Source of the DNA: Stropharia rugosoannulata
Taxonomy: Eukaryota; Basidiomycota; Agaricomycetes; Agaricales; Strophariaceae
Direction of reading: 5' to 3'
Assembly: GCA_028532985.1 (NCBI GenBank)
Contig: JANCIK010000002.1
Coordinates: 2,232,001 to 2,296,000, forward strand
DNA: 64,000 bases
Notes under the pieces: generated by a model
What the model saw: the letters and a program-made list of their open reading frames with translations, nothing else
The model's database searches: none
Told to the model about the DNA's origin: nothing
Program-made: the position numbers and the translations under genes
Part shown: positions 11,201 to 21,837 of the stretch, piece after piece
Position numbering within the stretch: position 1 is the stretch's first letter
Layout of the letters: each line of letters starts with the position of its first letter

Positions 11201-14200
11201 CTTCTTGAAAATCCGCTTTTCAAACTTTGTCTTCAGAACAGCTGTGGCGACTCAGTATGAATCCGATGAGCCAATATTTCTAGATCACAGGGATCATGTC
11301 AATTCTGCGAAGGAAATTGTGCGTGTAGATACCTTTCAGGCAGATATATGCATGTCGTCAAAGCAGGCCGCCGAAAACGCGCATTATGTCGACACCTGCG
11401 ACATATCCCTCCAAGTTCCTTTGGTTCGGTTATATTTCAAACTGATTCATGCATACAGTATCCTCCTTGGTTTGCAAACGGTGATCATCTTATGTCCACC
11501 TCGATCCTCTCATCGCCATACCACTAGTAATCAGCCCATACAATCGCCCGTAATATTATGCCATGGAAATGTTACGGCCGTACAGGCTGTCGTCGCCCTT
11601 CCTACCCAGAAGCTAGTTATACGAATTGACGGATTAAGCGGACGCACGGCCTCGAGTGGTTCCCCCCGAATGAAGTGGATTAAGGCAACCGTTTTTGTCC
11701 GCCTCCCGTTGCGTACTAATCGATGGGAGAGTCCATCCCGGAACAAATGGGATGAGTTGATCACCCTTCAGTCATGGGAGATAAGCTACTCTGTACTTGC
11801 TGGAACTCCTTGTGTGTCAGTGGACGGAGACGGAGGCCGTGTGCGCATACCCCATGGGTTTGTCCTTTCTGATTTGATACAGGATGTCAATATTACTCTC
11901 AAAGCCACCAAGCATTTGGCGCATATGGCAAGCACTGGATGTTATACTGATATGCCCAGTCCAAAGCCCGAGGATCCGAAACAGGTTCCTCATCTTACGA
12001 TACGCTTAGGTTCCTTATGCCTGGAAGCAGAAGACGATCCATTTGAGTCAAGATTAGGGTTAATCTGGTCAACAGCTCCAGATGCTGCCTGGCATAGGAA
12101 CGAAAGAGAAGAAGCATTCAAAGCGAAAGTTACGGCTATTTTGCATGCAGAACGGGATGTTCCACAAGATAATGAACGAGTCCCTACCGATGCCGAGTAT
12201 CAGTTTGGTGCAACACATACTGTATCCATAGAGGAGGCCCGTCGTAGATTAGATGATGTTCATGCTCTGGATTGGACACTTCGACTCCGGCAAGCAAAGG
12301 AAAAGCGAGAGAGAACAGAAAATTTTATTCTTCACAAGCTCTTTGGCACTTTTGTATCGACCACCTCAGATACTCTCCTGGACTTCATGAATCTAGCTCC
12401 CCCATCTTCTGATCCACCACTTTTGCGACTCATGCTTGAGAACCTGTGTCTCACGATATCTCCTCCATCTTTTACACTTGTTCAATTGCCTGATGTGTTG
12501 CATTCATTGGGTGGTGGCTTGCCTCGCGATACTCAATTCTCATTAACTATCCCCCTCCATATACATTTCACGTTGTCATCTATGACTGCAAGTATTCGCA
12601 ACTACCCGCTCCCTATGCTACATATTCCGGAACGGACCGATCCAAGTCAGATAGCATGGACATTTGATACAGACCTTGTCATTGCAGAAGAAATGGGGAC
12701 CAACTTGTCAGTTGATTGGATTCCCTGCCCGGTTATTGGCGATCGAGAATCAGTATATGGGGAATCAGCTTTTTCTATTTTAGTTCCGAAGACTATCATG
12801 CCTGTAAAAACATATGCAGCCCCGGTTATTCGAATCACAGCGGATGAGCCAACGATCTTCTCTTGGGGAGTCAGCTACGGCCCTGCAATACAAGATGTAA
12901 TGCGAGTGATAGATACACTTTCTAGTCCTCCGCGGGATCCGTCACCACATCTGGGCTTCTGGGATAAGGTGTGTCTCGGTTATTTCATCCTCGCGGTAAT
13001 ATCTGAATATTACCGATCCTCAGATACGCCTTGTTTTCCACTGGACTGCCAAAGTGACATTCTCTCAAGACATTCACCTGTATATCAAAGGTAGAAATCG
13101 CTCATGAAAATTTGCCTTATAGTGCTTGCTCAAACGTAACTAGGAACCCGGGATCCATCTGAAGTGCTTGATAGTGGTAGCGGCTTTGTATTTTGCTGGC
13201 AAGGCAATCCTGAACTTCGTGTTGGGTATGAAAATCCCCAAAAAGAATTAGTTCAAGTAACAAGCGAAAGCATGTTGATTGCTGTTCCCGAGTAAGTGCT
13301 GTTGTTATCGGGGACATTGCAATGCTAACTTTAAGCAAGCTTGGATGATTACGATCCCAAGAGTCGCCCATTATCTGAACAAGGATTTTCTCATTCTTCT
13401 AAGCCGTTCCGGAAAATATGTGCCCGTCTAAGCTCAGGTGTCCGCTATGGAATCGGATTTACACTAGAAAGATCTTGTGGACCTGAATGCATTTTCTGTA
13501 CGGGCACACCTTTTGATAGAAAATGCAGGTTCTTTTCATTCCGTCCTCATTACGATGTAAAGCTTGAATTAAAAGCCGATATGCCGGTTTCGAAGGTTAG
13601 TCAATCCGTTATATCTTCTACCTGGATAAACTTAATGTTGATTCAGGACGAGAATGATTCCTACAAAAGATTTCGTTCGGACTTTGTTCATCTTTCATTC
13701 TCCTTGGCGTCGTCAACCAGAACAGAAGAATATTGGGCAAAACCAAAGAATAATAAAGCAACTGTAGAACCTAGCAATCTGCATCTTACGCCCAAAGTCT
13801 TTGCGCACTTCTGGTCTTGGTGTTCACTTTTTGATGGTGTATTAACCCTTCCTATCCGTCAAGGGAATTATTATACTCCTCGCCCCATTTCTCCCAAACT
13901 CGGTCGTCACCTAGCCACATTGAAATATAGAATCAGTTTACCTAACTTATATTTTATGCATGGCTATATGGATAATGCTCGTGAAAGTATGTCAACTGTT
14001 CTCTTACCTTGTATGCATGTTGCTGAATATCTCACCTTAGCATGGGTGGATGGCGTAACCCCTTGGGTGGGGTTGAAAGGGAAAGTGGACGAACTTCAGG
14101 TTGATATGCACCAACGGGAGGAAGAATCCAAAGTTCCAGGCCTTCTTCCAGGATCCTCCAGAACTATCCATCGAAAACCTTTTTACACTGCAGAAGTAAT

Positions 14201-17200
14201 AATGAAAGGACTTGAATTACGAGCCATGCTTGCTATATTCTCAGAAAGTATGAAACAAAATGTGGAGATGGCGGCACCTCGTGAAAGGAGCAATTATAGG
14301 AAACATGCAGATCTTCCTATTACAAGCTCTACGTCAATCTGGTACGATCTGGAGGATTTCATTGAGTTAGATTGGTCTCCAGAGGATGGGCCAACCCTAC
14401 ATCTATTACCTCTCGCAATGTGCCCCCATTTCACATACTTCAAACTCAAAGAAGCTCTTTCTGGTCATCAGCAAGTCAGCAAGTTTGGTTCTGAACATTC
14501 GCATATCTGTCTTTTAGGGAAAGAACCATGTGAGTGCACTTGTCGCATAGTATACAGCCATTGACTGGTTTGTTCTCCAGCGATTCCGCGCACGCAGATA
14601 AGTCTGGCATCTGCCAGGGTGGACGAGCTCAAAGCTTTATTGGTTCCTCACAAAGAAACTCAGACTGAGGTCTCCCTTGTAAGTTATATAGAGGATGTAC
14701 ATCACCTTACTTATTTGAATCACTCGGGCAGGATAATAAAGCTGTTGCAAAAATGATAGCATTGCTGGAGGACTACATTTCCGTCCTTAAAGAAGCAGAA
14801 ATCAACCCGGAGGTTTCATCTCAAAGAAATGCCAGGCATAACTACTATATGCCATATGATATCGGTTCATCGGATGACTGGGCCAATTTCAACAACGTAT
14901 ATCAAATACACTGCCCCAGTATCTTTATGGACAGCGCTGTGCGTGATGTGAGTGCGGGCTTTCCAATCACCGGATGATCTCTTACACGAGGAAACAGATA
15001 ATGATTCAGTATTATTACCGATCGCGCGATGTAAGAGGACTGGAATATCATATGGCGGCACGGTAAGGCTTCTTCCAGCTCAAAGTTATTGACCATTCTG
15101 AGAAGCAACAGCGCTGTTAAATTTATTCGAGATCAAGCGAATGCAGCGCTTTCCGGTCACGACATAGAAAGCACAGGAGACAACGTCAAAGATAAGGGAC
15201 AACAAAATGCTGCACAAATCGCCGCCTCTGCATTGCGTAAAGTTCTTAGAGGAGACAACAGCACTAAATTGCCCATCGATGTCATCCAAGAAATCAGGTC
15301 TGACGAATCTGATAAAATCGACCCAATGAGCGGGTGGTCCGATGGCGTGTCCTTGCAACGCAGTCATTGTTGTATACTTCTCAAACCTCAAATCATTCTA
15401 TCGACAGAAACCCCCGAGGACAAGTGCATAGTTGCAGCTGCTCAGGCCAAGCTCGAATCCTTTGCTGTGATGGATACCTCCAACGTAGATGATCCTGTCA
15501 GTGGTAAAATTATGTCACGGTGTGTAAAAGTAGTTCTCTGCATGAATATTCATTACTAACTATCCAAACAAGAAATTATACTTCATTATCCGGCTTGCAG
15601 GCGTTCGCGCCGACTACTGTAAACTCGACGAAGGCGGGACCTGTTCCTCTAGAAGTCCTGGTTGACCTCCGTTGTGAAAGTGATGCATTCGAACGTCTAG
15701 TTCCCCAGACTGAAGCGATATTTCACTACGATAAGTTCAACCGCCTACGGCTACGAAATAAAATCACGTCAATTACCACGAGGCCCGCTGTAACGCAGAA
15801 TATCGCATCCGTGCGCGACAGTCATCTTCAAGATCAGACGGTATACATTCAATCAATCTGATATTTTCTGTTTCTAAAATATTATCAGGATTTGATACGC
15901 GTTCATATACCCAGGTTTACAGTGTCTGCCAATGCTGAACATTTCCAAGCTATATCCAATATTGTTACAAAACTCCTTCTCTTTTCAGATCCAGTCCACA
16001 AATCCAGGCTAGACAAGTTGGAAACGTTGATCTTCAAGTACGACTTCACAGATCTGAATTCTGCTGCTTCTGTAATAGCGAGCTTGCAATGCCGAGCGAG
16101 GGATGCTCTTCAAACTGTGCGCGTGACGAAACGTAACTGGCTTAGACTTGAAGAAGAAGGAGAAGGGAACCGCTTAGCAGTGCTTCATCTGCAGGCACAC
16201 GTTCTGCTGCTTTCTGAGGAACTCAACCTTCTTTTTGACTCATTAAAAATGGCCCAAGATCGATTTGACGATCACGCAGATCAGAAGTCTGCGCTTCTTC
16301 TCCACGCATCTTCCTCCGAGATCTCCTGGAGAATGCTGGATTACCGCAGAAACCTTTTGTCTAAGCTCGTAGTTACTAATATCAACTTTCGCTGGCTTAG
16401 TCGACAAGACAGCTCAACAGTGAATCATCTAACAATCGGCGACCTCTCTGCCTTCGACGGTTCTCGATCTGCTCTATGGACTGAAATTTTGTCTAAGTAT
16501 GACGATCCTCCCAATCACCCACTCCTCAAGGTAAAACTTCGTTACTTCGCACATCTAGTCTATCTGACTTTTGCATGCCTACAGAGGGGTCTATTCCTGT
16601 TAGCAAATTGGACAATTCTAGCCCCAGTCGGAGGCATCACTATCTACGAAGCTTTCGAGCTTTCATTGCATCCCCTTCGACTCCAAATAGATGCAAAAGT
16701 TGGTCGCAAAATAATGGAATATGTTTGGCCGGGACGAGCCCAACGGAAGGTGATCGAAGGTCCACCTTCTACCCACCACAATACTTTGCCTCAAATCGTG
16801 GTAAAGAGTCCACCTGCTACAGGGCGCTCATCTTTCGATTCCCCACATGGATTACAAACGCCAAGAGTCGGGGATAAGCAAGGACTTAGAAGACTTGGTA
16901 GTTCAAGATCATTCACCGACTTGAAGACTGCAAGGGAAACTCACACGTCGAGTTCTTCCAACCCTTACACGCCTCAGGGCTTCTTGAGTCCTACTGGATT
17001 TATGAAGAGAACTCATTCTTCAGACTCTATCAACATGTTCAATGGGGTCGATGCTTCTAATGATCAAGTTGTTAATGCTGAATTGATTGCTTCAAATGAT
17101 GGGCAACACGATGCGAGTGATGCTCAAGTCATGAAGAAACGGTCTTCGCAGAAAACATTCATTCTTGTCAAGATATCGAGGTGAGAAACTCTACTACTCG

Positions 17201-17947
17201 TGTAATAAGAGCTAAGAAAGTCAAATCTTCTGCTAGCATTCATGTTCTCTTAAGTGTTGTCAAGGAGGGGTCGTTTGAATGCCACGAAGCAAGGATCACA
17301 ACACGAGAGCTAGAGTACCGTAACCAAACGTCAAGTGTACGTGGATTGTCTCGATTTTCCATCCGCCAAATTCTGATGGGCATGTAAATTAGTTCGAAGA
17401 ACTTGTGAATCAGTTCATTCCATCTAGCATGAGCTGGCGAGGTTGGGTAAAAATGGCATTGCATCAGCCCCTGGTACCTGTGCTTCCAGTTGCTCGAGAA
17501 TTGCTAGCAAAGACGAAATGGACAGCGGCTTCTAAGCTACAATTGCACGATAGCTCCATAAAGTCAGGTTATCATCACCGAATATCTGCCGCGGATGATG
17601 ACGACTCCAGTCATTGGACACAGAATGAATCATCGCGAAGAACCGAAAGTTCATCCAAATCCATCAGGAAATATACATGGAGAAATAATAAGGACGTGCC
17701 CCATGTCACCTCACTTCCTTTAACGGAAGAACCAGAGTCATTAGATGGCGACACAGAGCAATTAAACTTGAACATCGAGCACAGCTCTCGCAAACGGGTA
17801 AAGAGTTTGTTTTCCAATATGGGGCAGAGGAGTTCATCCAAGAGTAGAGGCCGTGACAAGGTTAGCCGGATTAATGTCACTTCCTCATTATATGCTTATT
17901 CCAGTTCTCAGCGCAAATCTGAAGATGCCCAGCAATCTAACACATAA
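8260..17947 (+). CDS. Bridge-like lipid-transfer protein, FMP27/Hobbit/BLTP2 (KIAA0100) family
   Basis: Very large rod-like protein of the repeating beta-groove (Vps13/Csf1/Fmp27) superfamily, thought to move bulk lipid at ER-plasma membrane contacts. The N-terminus is hydrophobic (AKALLFLLLFG and ARTYLGPWI), a likely membrane anchor, followed by IRIRSISLWSIRGIYIR. Exons include up to 9146, 9202-9644, 9692-9760, 9822-12968 (a run of about 3.1 kb), 13024-13090, from 13144, and several short ones to the stop at 17947. The GFWDK signature at about 12955-12968 and the spliced sequence IRLVFHWTAKVTF mark the Fmp27 GFWDK domain. The C-terminal domain holds FRWLSRQDSSTVNHLTIGDL and NWTILAPVGGITIYEAFE. 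A Ser-rich tail ends the protein. The start is uncertain: the conserved frame has no ATG near 8264, so a small upstream exon is likely. Cytoplasmic at contact sites, by inference. Confidence 0.88.
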
Positions 17948-18353
17948 CTTCTGAGTATCTAGTACTTATCGTTTTGTACACAAACACATGTATCATATTA
18001 TTTTATTCGTATTATTCTTCGCTCCTAGCACTAATTATCTGATGCATCTGTACTGATAACAATGATTTTGAAAGTAATAGAAAATACGTTTCTATGTTGG
18101 ATTACAATTTTACGGATGAGGAACTGGTGTTTTTAGTATCCATTTACTTATTGCGTTTCTCTTGAGCGCAGCTTACGCTCAGGCAGGGTACCGAATCGAA
18201 CGTGCTGCTTGTTATGATGACATGTACGGCAAGAGTCCTTGCCGTGCGCCTGGGGCTGGACAAGGGTTAAAACGTTGACCCTATATTTAACACACACTTA
18301 ATTGTCGTCCTTCAACCACATCCAACCTATACCCTCCTATACCTTTGTTGAGG
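17948..18353. promoter_or_regulatory. Intergenic region and upstream leader of the DUF2985 gene, with two hairpins
   Basis: About 400 bp. The first half is AT-rich and fits the 3' region of the upstream gene. Two inverted repeats lie close together: TGAGCG (18163-18168) pairs with CGCTCA (18176-18181) around a 7-nt loop, and ACGGCAAG (18226-18233) pairs perfectly with CTTGCCGT (18238-18245) around AGTC. A CT-rich stretch (ATACCCTCCTATACC) precedes the ATG at 18354. Confidence 0.45.
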
Positions 18354-20660
18354 ATGCCTTCAATCCGAGTCAAGGGAAACGCCTATTCCAGCCTGGACGA
18401 CACTAATACGCCTGAAACTTATGACCTGCGTGGTAATGATCCATCAACTTCTCTGCAAACTCCCTCCCCGTTACTACTAAGGATAACACCCCGTATCTCC
18501 TCTCGCCTTTCCCTTCCATTTCTTCGGGGAGAGCCTCCAGATGTTCGACTATCTGCACTGTCGCCAACAACGCCAACCAGGCCTCGCGCATCCACGACTG
18601 CTGGGAGCAGAGTGCATGCACACTGCACATCTGCCGCGGGGATAAGGTCTTCGCAGTTTGGGTGCACGCAGCAAAACGTGAGCTCCCCCCAACCAGCGAA
18701 TCCTACGCCTTCTCCTCCCAGGTCTCCAAATAGCCCGTATCCCCAAGCAGGTCAACCTGTGACTCTACCGGGGTTACAGACAGACCTCAGAATATCCTCC
18801 AGCGGCGAACCTGGACTCATTGAACATTCTATCAACTTATCTCATACGGAAAACAATGACTTGGATCTTCATCACGACGACGTTGTAGATCATTTGGACG
18901 TCATTGGTAAGTACCTTATTTGCTTCTCGACTAAGAACTAGTAGGTCCGCAGTCACGAATTTCCCTTGTGTAGACAGTCAAATAGGTGCCTTTGCCAATC
19001 TAACGAATGCGGCCAACTCAATTGTGATGTGCGTCAGGCGGTCCGAAGTCGAGATCCAATTAATTCACTATTTCTTTGTAGCCCACCAGCGTCATGGTAC
19101 TCTCGGAAGCCGGTTGTAGTACTCCCTTTAGTACCGCGCAATACGGATGACGGAGAACGGTCTGAAGACTTTGACGATGTTTTGGACCGACATGTACACG
19201 ATGTTCTAAAGCGCCCGTCTAAAGTGCGACGAACGCTTATGGGAGTCTGGTCATTCTTAAAAACTCGTTAGTCTTATTATAACACACGTTAGTCCTACTA
19301 ATCCTATATCATTGTAGCAATGGGTGTGCGCAGCTTTCAATCGCATTGCAGTCATTTCCATCATTGACGTAGACTTCAGATTATTACGGGAATATACGGC
19401 TTTTTAGTTGGTAGGTCCGAGTCCTACCATATCACAATTATATTCCGACGTCGAAAAGTTTTCTGGGGTGCTGCAATTGTTATCTTCTTGGTGAAGATAA
19501 TAAATTTTCATAATGCCAATACGCAGGGTTTCTGGGTCGAAGTATCTTCGCAGGTTGAAACAGGTCAATCTTATTACTGTTCACCTGAATTCTGTTGCTA
19601 TATAGTTATTCGCGATCTTGAACAGGTTTGTTTACGTTGACTAGCATAGGACTGATACCCTCGCGAGTGTTGGACACATATCGTAAGTGAACATTTTTTC
19701 ACTGTCATATTTTCTCATATATGTAAGGTGTAGGAATTTGGAAAATCTGGAGGTACAAACGCAAAACTATGCAACTTCGAAAGAAAGCTGGACTGCCGCA
19801 GTTGTTTGACATCGACGATCTTCCGGATCCTATGTATGATCCGAATTACGTTCATGTGTTAACGGAAGAAGAACAGAAAGATCTACACAGGCGTCAGCAT
19901 GTAGCGTTCTCAAACCTACGGCATTTTCTTACGGTGTTTTTTTTTTCTTTTCTTTACAGAACAGAGGAAATTTCAATATTCGCAAACATGGTACAGAGCT
20001 CACGGAACGGAAACGCATAGGGTGCGTGGAATATTTCCATTAACAAGTAAGAAATGTACTGACGGTGTCACTTAGGCTTTTCCAATTAAGTACGTACTTC
20101 ATTTTTTGGCTACTAACTCGATTAATGAAAGCCCTCCTCAAGTTTGGCACTCCTGATCTGCTTTCTAAATGACGGCAATTCTATATTCCAAGTAAGTTGT
20201 ATTCAGCTCGTCCATTATCTGTAATTAAACTTTGCAGATCTTTCTTTGTGGGACTATGTGGGGCTTGAACAGGTAAATATAAGGTCTTATTTACTTATTT
20301 CAGTCCTCTGAAGTGCCCGTTAGATTTCAACGGCCTGCATGGACCACTGGTGTCCTCATACCCGCTAGTTTTCTTTGTGGCATAGGTGCTGCCGTCGTTA
20401 TTTGGAGAGGAGGCGAAAGAACAAAACGGGTTGAAGAGGTCAAAGAAAGACTCCGGGCTGCTCTGGGAGAAAAGCCTCGCGAAATTGAAGATGATCAATT
20501 ACCACAAAGTCTCTCGCGCAACCTGGAACCACAACTGAATGCACCCACAGCTTTGTCCAACAGACTTGAAAGCGAAAAAGTTCAAATGCCCTCGAGACAA
20601 CCCTCTACGATGATAGATGAACATATGTTGGTTCCCCGGTCCAGCTGGATGGATAAATGA
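18354..20660 (+). CDS. DUF2985 family integral membrane protein
   Basis: Fungal membrane protein of unknown function. The N-terminal third is Pro/Ser-rich and looks disordered (many TPSP-like steps), starting MPSIRVKG at the first ATG. Exons are joined through DVIDSQIGAFANLTNAAN, then ASWYSRKPVVVLPLVP. A membrane segment follows around IITGIYGFLVV and WGAAIVIFLVKIINF. The family core is GFWVEVSSQVENGLFT, then WKIWRYKRKTMQLRKKAGL, QLFDIDDLPDPMYDPNYVH, and a C-terminal pair of hydrophobic segments in QIFLCGTMWGLNRFQRP and TGVLIPASFLCGIGAAVVIW. The charged tail after KRVEEVKERLRAALGE is probably cytosolic. At least eight short introns; the small exons between 19,260 and 19,680 are approximate. 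Ends TGA at 20658-20660, convergent with URA3. Confidence 0.8.
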
Positions 20661-20753
20661 ATGACAGTGATGTTCCCTGCATTTTTACGATTATGGCGTT
20701 GGACTTTTGTAACGTGAAATAATTGTATGTCCAGTTGATATTGTGTAAAATAA

Positions 20754-21697
20754 TTAAGCTATACGGTCAAGATATGCAGCCCACCCTTCTGCCATATACT
20801 GTTCTGCCTTCGCCGCCATAGTTGACACAGTTAAAGGTTCTTTACCATATATCCCTCTTCCAACAATGATGATATCACAACCTGATTCAAACACAGCTTC
20901 CCGCGGTGTACGATATTGCTGGCCCATAGAATCGCCTTTAGATTCGAGGCTGATTCCAGGTGTTAAAATGAGGAAATCTTCATTGGCGATGTCTTCATCA
21001 GATGTGGCACCGATTCCTTCCATTCTACGCTGGGCAATGAAGCCTACAACGAAATCTTTATGTTGCCGAGCCATTCGTACGGCCTCCTCGGTATATGTGC
21101 CAACTGCCAGAGACCCCTTCGTGCTCATTTCTGCTAGGAGAAGAAGGGCTCGGCCTAGAGGAAGGCCTACGGATTTGAGTCCTTGAATTATTGATGGTCC
21201 AGGCACAGGGTGAGCATTGGTTAAGTGAGACCAGCTAGCAATTTTGTGAACACCGCTCGAGTACTGAAGAGCAACAGTATTCCCTGGCGGCACATCGTGA
21301 GCCTTTGGACTCGGGTAGCATATTGGGAGCACGGACTAACCGATATCGGCAAATTTCCTGTCTTCAAAGTAGACGAAGTCGTGCTTTTGAGCAAGTTGAT
21401 TTAAACGCTCAATCAAGAAAATGTCGAAATCTTCGAGGATATCTACGTGGGTCTACAGAATTAACTTGCCCCAGGCGTACGAGTTTCACACATCAACATT
21501 AGACTCACCTTGATCATGCATACGTACGGACCTACTCCGTCAATGATTGCCAAAAGGTCCTCTGATTTTGTTACATCAACGCTGACGGCAAGATTGGACT
21601 TTTTGCGCTCTATAGTAGCAAGGATGGCTTTAGCAGCTGGGTTTTCAAACTTTCTGGCGCGCTCGCCGTACGTCTGTGCTTGTGGGGTAATCGACAT
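20754..21697 (-). CDS. URA3: Orotidine 5'-phosphate decarboxylase
   Basis: Final step of de novo UMP synthesis: decarboxylates OMP to UMP in the cytosol. Exons on the minus strand: 21509-21697, 21341-21452 and 20754-21283, giving about 276 residues, the usual length for the fungal enzyme. The start [17 protein letters not shown] is the first ATG in frame. Active-site block [13 protein letters not shown] holds the catalytic Asp-Lys-Asp array (completed by the Lys in AVSVDVTKS and nearby positions). The phosphate-binding end is near IIVGRGIYG. Introns are about 56 nt each with canonical GT-AG ends. It diverges from PUS7 with only about 140 bp between starts. Called pyrG, ura1 or ura5 in various fungi; the symbol follows yeast. 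Confidence 0.97.
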
Positions 21698-21837
21698 CAC
21701 TAGATGTTAAATTGAAGGACTCGCAGTGAGGAGACAGATCATCGGCTTTTCGTACGTTGATAAGATAACAAAATATATTGATCTCCGGTCACTGTTTCGA
21801 AGAATCTGCCAAGTGCCGTTTAGTAAAGTCAACAGCC
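21698..21837. promoter_or_regulatory. Short divergent promoter between URA3 and PUS7
   Basis: 140 bp separate the two ATGs. It contains an AT-rich run (AACAAAATATATTGAT) on the PUS7 side. No TATA box or factor site can be named with confidence. Confidence 0.4.

Noticed and set aside
18190..18215. A GTTCGATTCGGTACC-like stretch on the minus strand, resembling a tRNA T-loop
   Set aside because: The flanking five-base stems do not pair and no matching anticodon arm or acceptor stem is found.
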